From Brachionus manjavacas (taxonomy: Eukaryota > Rotifera > Eurotatoria > Ploima > Brachionidae), in contig JAHQIY010000002.1 in assembly GCA_019054805.1 (NCBI GenBank), forward strand, positions 5,704,001 to 5,768,000: 64,000 bases of DNA, in the 5' to 3' direction. Each line of letters starts with the position of its first letter. Within the stretch, counting starts at the first letter, position 1. Below the pieces are notes generated by a model. The model did no database searches, was not told where the DNA came from, and saw nothing but the letters and a program-made list of their open reading frames with translations. Shown one piece after another: positions 23,599 to 33,187 of the stretch. The position numbers were made by a program, and so were the translations under genes.

Positions 23599-23799
23599 TA
23601 ATTGACCCTATTCTATCCTAGTGGATATTGGGGAGGCGCTCATCTCTTTTCCAAGTACCTTTTTTGGCAACGGCTCCGATCTGACATAGAGGCTACTGCA
23701 TCGAGATATATTTTGAAGATTTTTTCACCCTCAGCGGGTTTTGGACCCTGGATTCTCTGCTTGCATGACTAACACGCAAACCTTTCGGCTATACGGGCT
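23599..23799 (-). mobile_element. tRNA-derived SINE copy 2, internally deleted
   Basis: Minus-strand copy starting AGCCCGTATAGCCGAAAGG at 23799. It keeps the tRNA-like head, with box A and box B-like parts, and the 3' body ending GGGTCAATTA. Relative to copy 1 it lacks about 100 bp in the middle: the join falls between CAAAATATATCT and CGATGCAGTAGCC. Flanked by 11-bp direct repeats. Confidence 0.85.
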
Positions 23800-23805
23800 C
23801 ATTCA

Positions 23806-23816
23806 CGGAATAATTT
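23806..23816 (+). repeat. Target-site duplication, right, of SINE copy 2
   Basis: CGGAATAATTT, identical to 23582-23592. Confidence 0.7.
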
Positions 23817-24094
23817 GCTTGGTAAAATTAATACATTTTTTTTAAATCTTTGTTCCACATCTTTTCAAAAAATAAGAAAACTAATTTACTCTACAAACTA
23901 AAAAATACTCTACAAACTTTAGGTTTGTGATATAATAATCCTTAAGATAATATTTGTAGTTTAAAAAACTATCAACGTCCTGTTTTCAATTTTTTTTAAT
24001 TGAGTATTTTTTAAAAAGCACCAAACGAAAGTAAATTATCACACATTAATTATCACAATTGTCAAAATTTTATAAGAAGAAAACAGTTTTTCGT

Positions 24095-26509
24095 GTGTAG
24101 ATCGCATCGAACATAAATTCAGCGAGACGCTAAGCGACACTTTTCTATATCAGCATGTAAATGTTCCAACATTTCAAATGTCAAACGAAAAAGCTGTCAA
24201 CAATTTGGATTTGATTTTCACGACTATGTCTGGCAATGTGTATGCAATCGATACAAAATTTATGCTTGGTAACATTAATAAATAACATCTGGATATCTTT
24301 TTCAATTTTGTACTCAAAAACAAGGTTAGTAAAGAATCATATATTATTGAAAAATTTATTAATAGTAAAGCTGATTTTGAAAAAATTTCTGATTTTTTAT
24401 CAAATATTAATTGGGTGCACTTATTTGAGAATCTAAATATTCAGGAAATGTACAATGAGTTTATTTTCTATGTCAGCGAAGCTAGTAATCGATTCATTCC
24501 AGTGACGAATGGCTCTAAAAAGAAAAGTATCTCAAAACCTTGGATAAAAGATGATCTCAAGATCTTAATTAGGAATAAAAAAAATCTTAGATACAGGAAC
24601 TGTTCATGTAACTGGAAGGATATGAATCTTTATAATGATTACAAAAGTATCTGTAAATTAGTTTCTTCGGAAATAAAAAGAGCCAGACTAACTTATGAAC
24701 AAAATTTAGTGGATAAAGCTAAGAAGAATCCAAAATTATTATACAAATATCTAAATGATCAACAAGAAATCAGAGAATCAATCAAAGCATTAAAGAAGTC
24801 AGACAATGAAAATAAATGTTTTCAAGATGTCTTTGTTATTGAACAAGATGGGGAGCTTCCACCTTTTGTAGCTGAACTTAATGAAAACTGTTCAGAATAT
24901 ATTGACTTTGAATCAAATGATATTAGTTTTGAAGTTGTTTAAAAAAAAATTACAAGACCTTAATCAAAATAAATCACGTGGTGTTACATCCAAGACAAGC
25001 TACATCCGCTTTTGCTAAAAAACTTTGCAAGCGCCTTTACTGTTCCTTTCACTTTAATTTTCAGAAACTCTTATCTAATAGTCAGCTTCCAATACAGATC
25101 AGCAAATATTACTTTATTGTATAAAATATGTGAAAAATCAACGGCCAGCAATTATCGTCCCGTGTCTTTAACTTCAATTCCGTGCAAAATAATGGAAAGC
25201 ATAATAAGAACCAAAATGGAAGACTATCTTTATAAGAACAATATTATATCTAAAGAACAGCATGGATTTGTCAAGAAAAAGTCATGTACTTCTAATCTTA
25301 TGGAAACTCTAGATTTCATATCAATGATTCTAGACAAAAGTATTCCTGTTGATGTAATTCAGCTAGATTTTGCAAAAGCATTTGAAACTGTTCCGCACAG
25401 ACCACTAATAGCTAAATTGAAAGCGTATGGCTTTGATGGTCTGACACTAAAATGGATTGAAGCTTTCTTGAAAAATAGAAGACAACGAGTTGTTCAAGGT
25501 GAAATTTTGTCGGATTGGGTTGAGATTTTTGGCGGTGTACCACAAGGATCAGTGATTGGTCCACTTTTGTTCGTTTTGTTTATCAATGATCTACCAAAAG
25601 GAATAGAGAATATTGTCAAAATGTATGCAGATGATACTAAAATATTCTCGCAAACGGTATCAGAAATAAACGCAGTGAAACTTCAATCAGATTTAGATTT
25701 AATTTTCAAGTGGACTCAAGATTGGCTTCTTCTCTTTAACACACTTCAATATGTGTGGTTATGCATTATGGTCATAAAAACAAAGAATTCACTTATTTTA
25801 TTAATGGTAAACAGTTATCAACGTCTGAAACCGAAAGAGATCTTGGAGTTATCTTCAATACAAATCTCAAATGGAAAAACAAGTGATAGAGGCTACAAAC
25901 AAAGCAAATCAAATGTTGGGTCGCATCAGGAAATCATTCGCTCGTTTTGATTGTAAGTTATTTAGATCATTGTATTTAACTTTTGTTCGTCCTCTTTTGG
26001 AGTTTTTGGTGCCTGTAAGGTCTCCAATTCTAAAGTATGACTGTGAGAATGTTGAAAGGATTCAATGCAGAGCTACGAAATTTGTTTCTTCAATTAGAAA
26101 CAAACCGTATGAAAGCAGCAGATTGAAGGCTTTGAACATTTCAAATCTGGTGTAAAGAAGAAAAAGAGGTGATGTAATTCAAATATACAAGTTCATGCAT
26201 GGAATAGAATTGGTTTAAAAAGCAACAATTTTAATGTCACAAAAAACCAAGGAAAAAGTCATTGCTTCAAATATCACAAAGAAATTCCGGGTCTCCAACA
26301 TAGAGATAACTTTTTTTTTCAGCAGAACCGCTAACATATAGAACTCGCTGCCAAATCAACTAGTTGAAGCCCCCAATGTTAACAGCTTTAAACCAGGCAT
26401 TGATTGCTGGATGAGCAGAAATCAATCACATCAGCTGTCTTAGTGTGCCTTATTAGCACACTCGCTGGCTTGCCAGCTACAGTCAAAACTACTACTACTA
26501 CTACTAAAT
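24095..26509 (+). mobile_element. CR1-like non-LTR retrotransposon, 5'-truncated and frameshifted
   Basis: Begins inside the apurinic endonuclease domain (FSETLSDTFLYQHVNVPTFQ, 24110-24170, and NNLDLIFTT), then the linker typical of CR1 pol (24415-24942), then a reverse transcriptase (25012-25950) with NYRPVSLTSIPCK, motif A LDFAKAFETVPH (Glu for Asp after AKAF), motif B GVPQGSVIGPLLF at about 25534 and motif C MYADDT at 25621-25638. The C-terminal part continues in another frame at 25871-26155. Frameshifts at an A-run near 24945 and near 25865, plus stops, make it inactive. The 3' end holds two small hairpins (GTGTGCCTTATTAGCACAC; GCTGGCTTGCCAGC) and a terminal (ACT)6 microsatellite. It is the longest element in the window. 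Confidence 0.92.
26492..26509 (+). repeat. (ACT)n microsatellite at LINE 3' end
   Basis: Six ACT units directly after the two 3' hairpins of the LINE, probably the 3'-terminal repeat used in target-primed reverse transcription. A short (TAG)n run with CAG at about 50683-50697 may be the same tail in the opposite orientation. Confidence 0.75.
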
Positions 26510-27420
26510 GAATTATTTTAAAATTAAAAAAGAATTTTCAATATTTTTTTCAGATTTTAAAATAAAAATTAAACTCATTCTATTTCACTAAAGAGTTTAA
26601 TTTCAAATATGAAAATGCTTGCAATATTTACTTAAAATTATTTTTTTATTTGAGACTGAAAAAATAATTTGAAACATCGCACTTTTTTAATGTTTTTTCA
26701 AAAATTGGATTCATTTTGTAATTCAAACACAAAAAATTAAACCATATTTATTTATAGTTCAAATTCAATAAAATACGTGTACCTAATTTCAGGCGTAAAA
26801 ACATGCCACTCTCTTTAATTGCTTTATTAACCTGCATGGCATCTCCTACTATTTGTATTTTACCCTTTTGCTTTTTGAGATGGCATAAATCCGTGAATCA
26901 ATTCATTGCGCTAAATTAAACTTAAAATAGATTAACCTTAAATTACTGGAAGTTAAATTAAAGATTAGGATAAGGACTAGATTTTGATTTTATGTTTTAT
27001 TTTGAAGGAACTTTAGCTCGGTACAGTTATAAAAAACAAAAAAAATAAAAAATTGGGTTTGGAGAAAAAAGTAGAATATTCCTTAACTCTAAAATAAAGC
27101 GAATTAAGATTATAGATTATAAATCAATAAGGTAAATTGCATTTTTAAGTTATTTTGCTAAACTCAAAATTTCAGATTTGAGATGCCCAATTTATCTTCA
27201 TTTGAATTTTTTGCCCAAATTTTTTCTAAATAAATGATTAAATTTAATTTCAAAAGTTTTTAATCTTTTTCTTAGTTTTACCCTAATTTCGCATCCTAAA
27301 ACCAATATCACCCACATTAATGCTATTTTTTTAAAAAGTTGAATTTAGATTAGAATTTAGAATTTTAGAATAAATGTTGATGAAAGCTATGAATCCTAAA
27401 TATCAAAGTCCAGAAAAAAG
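26510..27420. other. Spacer containing an isolated L1x LINE tail
   Basis: AT-rich. At about 26990-27045 only the L1x 3' tail is present, TTTTGAAGGAACTTTAGCTCGGTACAG followed by A-rich repeats, without upstream coding sequence: a severely truncated insertion on the plus strand. Confidence 0.55.
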
Positions 27421-27493
27421 TGATCGCACCAAGGATCGAACTTGGGACCTCCTGTGTGTTAGACAGATGTGATAACCACTACACCATGCGATC
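27421..27493 (-). tRNA. tRNA-Val (anticodon AAC)
   Basis: 73 nt, no intron, no encoded CCA. The acceptor stem GATCGCA/TGCGATC pairs perfectly. The D arm TGGTGTAGTGGTTATCACA, the anticodon stem TCTGT/ACAGG with loop CTAACAC (anticodon AAC), and the T arm CCAAG-TTCGATC-CTTGG are all regular. Box A and box B promoters are intact (TGGTGTAGTGG; GTTCGATCC). This is a standard eukaryotic nuclear valine tRNA. Confidence 0.96.
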
Positions 27494-27622
27494 GTTTCAA
27501 AATTAAAAATAAAATTTTACAAATATAATAGAGTTAAAATTTATTAAATTTAATTTTTGGAAATTTATAAGTTTAAAAAAAAGTAAACAAAAAAAAAACT
27601 AAAGAACTAAATAAAATTTGGT

Positions 27623-27931
27623 CTAGTTTAATTGATTATTTATCCATTGTTGCAAAAGGAATCTATATAAGATATTGTCTAATTTATTGGAATCTCGTAA
27701 ATCAGTAGATTCTTTTGAATTGATATTTTCAGTTTTTGAATTGAATTTTTTACCTAATGCTAGTAATTGTTTGAGTTTCAGAATATCATCGGATTTTTCT
27801 AAGTTTTCGAGACCTTTGAATGATCTTTTACCGTTTCTTGGCAAATAAATTCCATCATTTGAACTAAAAAATTGACCATTTGATTCAATTATAATAATTG
27901 TAACCATTATAACAATAAAATATAGTTTCAT
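27623..27931 (-). CDS. Neuropeptide precursor with N-terminal LPRN-amide peptide
   Basis: 102-residue single-exon frame starting at ATG 27931. Signal peptide 1-19 is followed directly by QFFSSNDGIYLPRN (20-33) and the amidation/cleavage site GKR (34-36), so the predicted product is a 14-mer with pyroglutamate and C-terminal Asn-amide. The remainder is a Lys/Asn-rich spacer without other dibasic-amide sites. One peptide immediately after the signal peptide is also the layout of AKH/GnRH-type precursors, whereas the PRN-amide end recalls neuromedin U/PRX-amide peptides; neither assignment is secure. The gene at 28861-29229 encodes a clear paralogous peptide. Confidence 0.82.
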   Translation of the reverse strand: MKLYFIVIMVTIIIIESNGQFFSSNDGIYLPRNGKRSFKGLENLEKSDDILKLKQLLALGKKFNSKTENINSKESTDLRDSNKLDNILYRFLLQQWINNQLN

Positions 27932-28860
27932 TTTTCTAAATAAAAATTTAATGAAATTTTATCAACTAAATTCGGTAGAAAAAAAAGGCTATTAATGATT
28001 GAAATCGTAAGCTTAAATTCTAAAAGTAATGACTTGTTTTGGATTTTTTAAACTCAGCTCTATTTTCACCTTTATTTATATCTTAAATATTTAGATTTAA
28101 AATCTATCACCTTAATAGCTATGCTTTTTAAATAAAATTTTTCATAAATTAATTAGATTTTAAAATATCGTTTTCTAATATTCGACTTGCAAAAAAAATT
28201 ACGCAAAAAATAAAATTAAAAAAAAATTGAAAACCCTTTTAAATAGTATCAAATGAGATTTGGTTCAATTTTCGTGAGGGAAGATTGATTAAAAAAACAT
28301 AGAATATTCTGTTGGCGGCTGTCGCCATGAGATAAGATAGACAATTTAGATTGTCTCCAAGTTCTTATTAAATTGTTTCTATGACTAGGAAAGAATATTA
28401 GTTTTATATTGAATTTGATTATTGCTTAAACAAGCTTAAAAGACAATTTTTTTCATCTTTTCCATCAGGGTGCCGGCTCAAAAGTTTAAAGCTGGTCTAC
28501 AACTATTCATTTAAACTATTCTTAGCTAAATAAACTTATCAAATTTGTGTGCATTTTTTAACAATTTTTGACTAAAAAAGGAATTTATACGCATTGAAAA
28601 TAAATGATGGATGACCAGATTTTTAAAAGGTTTTGGTTTGATTTTTTAAGGCGAATTTGTTTTAAAACAAAAAATCAAGACGAAAGTAAGAACTATTTAT
28701 TTTTCAATGCTTAGACGATTATATCCCAAATGATTTATTAAAATGGTACAAAATTTTATTAAAAATTAATGAATTAGGTTAATTGAAGCTGATAGACAAA
28801 AGCACATAAACAAAATCAATTAGGTTTTTGTGTCCATTTTGATGTTCCCTTTAATGGAAA
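27932..28860. other. Spacer between the two neuropeptide genes
   Basis: AT-rich promoter-side sequence of the 27623 gene and 3' flank of the 28861 gene; no further frame. Confidence 0.35.
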
Positions 28861-29229
28861 TCATTTTTTTAGGAAATATTTTTTGTACAACTCTTTGGGA
28901 AGAACCAAATTTTGTTGGTTTGAAAATATTTCTTCACTTGACTCATTTTCATCATCTTCAAAGTCTGAAAGCCTTTTTGAGAATTGCTTGTAAAATTTTC
29001 TCATTGTTGATAGTTTGTCTAATTGACGAAAATCGTCTCGACTCACCGAAGAATCGCTCTCGACTTGGGCCGAGGACAAAGTCGACGGTTTCAATTTCAA
29101 CAAATTGTACAAATAGGATCGTTTGCCAAGGCGGCCTACAGTGATACCATCCGTAGCGCTGAAATATTGAGCGTTGATGTGAGATACTATTAGAAAAACA
29201 CCCAACACAGTAAGACAAAAGTTTTTCAT
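28861..29229 (-). CDS. Neuropeptide precursor with N-terminal VGRL-amide peptide
   Basis: 122-residue single-exon frame from ATG 29229. Signal peptide 1-20, then QYFSATDGITVGRL (21-34) and GKR (35-37), predicting a pyroglutamyl 14-mer with Leu-amide. The peptide aligns without gaps to that of the gene at 27623: Q-aromatic-F-S-x-x-D-G-I-x-V/L-x-R. The spacer contains a further KR (about 84-85) and an acidic stretch and ends in KK. The two genes are 0.9 kb apart on the same strand, a tandem duplication. This copy is richer in G+C than its partner. No family name is assigned. Confidence 0.85.
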   Translation of the reverse strand: MKNFCLTVLGVFLIVSHINAQYFSATDGITVGRLGKRSYLYNLLKLKPSTLSSAQVESDSSVSRDDFRQLDKLSTMRKFYKQFSKRLSDFEDDENESSEEIFSNQQNLVLPKELYKKYFLKK

Positions 29230-29999
29230 TTTTGAATTTTTTCTAAAATTAATAAAAAAATTATACCTTATTAAAAAATAACTTCTTTTAATGATATTTC
29301 TAATTTATATAAGAAACTGTTTTTTTGAAAGCGGAAATTTTCTATTTATAATTAAAATTGATAGAAATTTCGTCTGATTTATCAACAGTTCCTATAGCTC
29401 TTCAAGTTTAAATTTAAAATTTGTTCTCTTGGCTAATTCATTTCCTCAAATGATTCTTAACAACTAATTAGATTTAATTAAATTTAAGTTAAGTTTATTG
29501 ACGCTAGAGATTAAAAAATTTGCTGTGCCGGAAGAAATATTCAAGAATTTTCCTATTTGTTTATTGTGAGAAAAAGATTTTGTAGGAAAATGATTAGCTT
29601 CCTTAACGCGCTACTTTAAAGATTTATTTTTATTTCGATATTTTAAAAAATTGATTATGGAAAATAAAATGCTCTTTAATAGGTATAAAAGCAAAATTAG
29701 TTGTATTTTATGATTTATTGGCAAAAAATAAGTCTAATTTAACACTATTTTTATTATCTTACTAAAGTTTACTACAAATATGAAAGTAAAATTTGATTAA
29801 AATAAACGAAATTTAATCAACTAGACTCCAAAGAGACAAATTTCATTATAGCTCAAAATAAAAAATTCTTCAGTCTTTATGATGAAAACTTGAATATATA
29901 TTTTGATCTGAAAAAAAGACTGAAAAAAAATTTACTCCAAAAAATGATATTATTTGAGTTATGTTAACTCCCTCTAAAAAATTAAATTAAATTTATCAA
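29230..29999. other. Intergenic; nothing recognised
   Basis: Promoter-side region of the 28861 gene; AT-rich, no frame supported. Confidence 0.35.
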
Positions 30000-30290
30000 A
30001 CAAATGATTAGCAAATGTTCCGTTTTGTCAAAGCTATTTATTTGTTCCGTAATCACAAAGAAAAAGCAATTATATTTATTAAAAATTTATTAAAACTATT
30101 ATTTATTAAAAAAGTGTATTTTATTGTTTCAAAATGCTGGAGTTTTTGTTTTGGATCCATTTTAAAGAAGCTAAAATATTTCTAATTAATTTGATTGAAG
30201 TTTTTCGTAATTTACCAAGCATCTTTTTCGTCTGCTTTATTCAGCATACCAAATGCTGTATTGTCAACAAAATAAAAAAATTTAAAAAAA
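30000..30290 (-). pseudogene. Relic of a duplicated TMEM181 3' end (last exon plus 3' flank)
   Basis: Minus-strand 30280-30210 reads VDNTAFGMLNKADEKDAW-stop, parallel to the last TMEM181 exon at 37111-37178 (ADNPTFAMLNETDEEDVV-stop). Homology continues into the 3' flank: TTCAAAATGCTGGAGTTTTTG at about 30127 versus TTCAAAATGCTGGGGTTTTG at 37023, and TTCCGTAATCACAAA near 30045 versus ATCCGTAATCATAAA near 36979. No upstream exons of the gene are recognisable here. The 70-codon plus-strand frame over this interval is a shadow. Confidence 0.75.
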
Positions 30291-31261
30291 AAATACCTGG
30301 GAATAGAATTTTCATATGTCAGCAAAATTCTATACAATCGTGCTAAATTGTGAGTTAAAATTAAGGCGATTGAATTTTGTTAACAGAAAGAATTTATGGT
30401 TTGTTTTTAAAAGTATTAATCACAATCTTTGGTATTTGAATTATTTTTTTAATTAACTGAAATATTGATAAAAATTTAATAAAAAAAAATATTCAAAAAA
30501 ATTTTTTAAATTGATTAAAATATAAAAATTGTTTTAAACAGTTGCCAAATATAAAATTTTTAATAGATTTTCGTCTTTCTTTAATGATGGTGATGATTAA
30601 ATTTGGAATTTTTTAGTTTATTTGAGTATAAAAATTTTGCTTTCTAAGCTTTTTTGAACTACTAACAAAAACTAGAAAAATTATCTCAAATATGCTTTCA
30701 AAACTTTTTATTTTAATGTTTTTTTAAATTTTTAAAATTGAACACGTTGAATAAGTCTCTTTCAATTTTTTTTGATGACAATACAAATTAATCAGAGTTT
30801 TGAAGAAAAATAACTGATAATTTGTTTTGATTCTTACAAAAATTAATCATTTATTTTTAATATTGCATGATGAGATAATTTTAAAGTCAATCGAAAATTG
30901 ACGATGTCATCGTGACTTTTAAAGTGAACTTTTCCAGTTTATAGTTTAAAAGTGTTCATATTTATTGATTGCATTTCATTATATTTTGCCTGATCAAATG
31001 TTTTTCTAATAAGTTTATGACATTTTCTTGTTTAAAATTTCTCCGTAAAAAATAAATGCTTAAATCTTGATTTTTTAGATTTTTCATCTTAAAATTATCA
31101 ATTAATCTCTTTCGTTGGAAAGAAATCATTTTGTCACTGAATTTACTTATCATTAAAATAAATTTAGTCTATAAATTATTTATTAAATATTAAATTAACA
31201 CTATTTCTATTAAATTTAAGTTAAGTTTATTTTAGTTATGTTGATAGCTGAAATATATTTG
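30291..31261. other. Intergenic; nothing firmly recognised
   Basis: AT-rich; missing upstream exons of the TMEM181-like relic were searched for here on the minus strand and not found. Confidence 0.35.
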
Positions 31262-31319
31262 CTAATGAAATATATATGAAATATTTTGTTCAGAAATAGA
31301 ATTTTTAAAATTTTTTTTA

Positions 31320-31546
31320 AACTTCATTATATGTGAGAAGATCGCAAAGGTTATACAAGACAGATGCAACCAAACAAGATTGATTAAGAGGAAAAAATTA
31401 ATCAAAGCCGGCAAACATGCGTACTCTGAGTTTAGCAGCCCCATCATCCTACCTAATTTGTAGGATGATGGGGCCGAATAGAGAAGTTGTGTTGCCTTTT
31501 GCTTAGTAAATTAAATTTACAAAATTAGAAAAAAAAAAAAAAAAAC
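31320..31546 (+). other. GC-richer coding-like island with perfect hairpin and poly(A) run
   Basis: From about 31331 one frame reads CEKIAKVIQDRCNQTRLIKRKK and on to SSPIILPNL before a TAG, about 43 codons, in a patch notably richer in G+C than its surroundings. The stop lies inside a perfect 15-bp inverted repeat (31438-31452 and 31460-31474). A run of about 18 A follows near 31530. This could be the tail of a processed retrocopy or an unknown retroelement; I do not recognise the protein. Confidence 0.4.
31438..31474. repeat. Perfect 15-bp inverted repeat with 7-nt loop
   Basis: GCCCCATCATCCTAC, loop CTAATTT, GTAGGATGATGGGGC. It is unusually GC-rich for this window and would form a stable hairpin in RNA or single-stranded DNA. 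Confidence 0.9.
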
Positions 31547-32267
31547 TATAATTTAATTAATTATCATTTAAATTAAAATTTTCCAATTTAAAAATTTTTA
31601 TTTTCTTTAATCATTATTTTATCGTAGATTTTTTATTTCAATAAAATATTATCAAAAAGTTTATGACAAATAGGGTTGTAAATTACTGGAACCGATTATC
31701 AAAATTTCGCTAAATTAATTCAAAATTTGACATATGGCAAGTTTTTTTTTCTATTTAAATTTTTTTAAATTTTGAAATTACGTTGTTTAATTAAAACTCA
31801 ATACTTAAGCATGTTAAAATTTGAAATATAATTACGCAATTATTTTTAGAAATGTTTAATACAAAAAAAAACTTGCTATATGGTTTATAGAATTGAAAAT
31901 GGAATGAAGGCAAAAAACTGCCACAGCCATACGGCTTTACTCGGCATTCGAGTCAAAGTTTTTTTTACTGCTGCTAGTAAAGGACCAATTTCAAATTCAT
32001 AAAAAAACAATTGCATAAAAAAACCTTTCAAAATATTTTATTTATATTAATAAACGGTTTTACTATTATTTTTCAATTATACTATCTAGTTTGGAAATAA
32101 AAATGGAAAAAATCACAATAATAAATAATTATTTAAAAAAAATTAAAAATTAACTTAAATGTTTAGAACTAAAGTCAAGGGAAAAGGTTATAGCTTTTAA
32201 ACATGAATATTAATTTTACCTTGCGAGATCTTACATGTGGATAACTTTTGATTCTTAAGTTTTAGTG
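31547..32267. other. Intergenic; nothing recognised
   Basis: AT-rich, no supported frame. Confidence 0.35.
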
Positions 32268-32600
32268 CACACGTGAAGCAATTAAGCTCGATGCAATACT
32301 AAATAGTATTGGTCAGCTTAAATTGGATCTTAAGCGTCATTTTTACTCACGTGACGGAATCTCGGACTCTATTGAGCTTTGTTTGAATAACTTAAGATTT
32401 AAATCTTTTCAAATACTTCTAAATGAATTAATAAACCAAATTAAGTCAGTTCACTCCTTCTGGTCCAGGAAGGTTTTTATAAATAACTATACATTTTCTT
32501 CTATTTTTATTTTTTTTTCTTTATGCAAAACTAATTTTATTTTTACTTTACTTCTCCTGATGGAGGTTAATTTGAATTAAATAAATAAATAAATAATTAA
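32268..32600 (+). mobile_element. Probable 3' end of an unidentified non-LTR retrotransposon
   Basis: A frame of about 75 codons from about 32270 reads TREAIKLDAILNSIGQLKLD, then RHFYSRDGISDSIELCLNN and SFWSRK, followed by a pyrimidine-rich 3' UTR, the motif TCCTGATGGAGG and a terminal (AAAT)n tract at 32578-32597. The plan (coding end, T-rich UTR, short hairpin-like tail, A-rich simple repeat) parallels the L1x elements, but the sequence is different. Family unknown. Confidence 0.5.
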
Positions 32601-33187
32601 GGTTTTGAGAATCTGTTTATTTCTGTAAAATGACTTTCAGGCGTTGTTTTCAAATGAGATTGATTATCAATTATCATATTCCGTCACTCTAGTCGATATA
32701 CTCATTGTATTCTTAATTTTAATCCGGAACCATTATTTAGGATCGAATTCCTTTTTCAAAAGTTATCCCACGCAATATCTTGCAAGGGTTTATGATTTAT
32801 TTTACCAAGAATAGAAATAAAGAAATAGAATTTTTAAATTTTTTTTTAATTTTCTTATATGATGTCATAATATTGAATAGCGGTAGGACTAATAGATACT
32901 GAAAAAAAGAGTTAAATTTCAAAATTGAAAGCATCTAAAATCGCAATCAAATTAAAAAAAAATGACACTATAGCATTTTAAAAATCTTTTTTTTTCGATT
33001 CTTGATAGTTGAATTAATATTTTTAAAGCGAACCTTAAAGTATCGTTGTAAAACATATAAAAAATCGAATTTAAATTTTTAAGTGGTCTGATCAAGTTTT
33101 TAAAATTTTATTATTTAAGTCGTTAACAAAAAATTAAAGCTTTTTTTTTAGAAATGATCAAAATTAAAAATAAAAGATTAAAATTTT
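32601..33187. other. Spacer and probable 3' UTR of the deaminase-like gene
   Basis: AT-rich, no frame. Confidence 0.35.

Noticed and set aside
27623..27931. Assignment of the peptide to AKH/GnRH or neuromedin U families
   Set aside because: The layout fits the first and the C-terminus the second, but the conserved Trp-Gly of AKH/GnRH is absent and the second peptide ends GRL, so naming would be guesswork.
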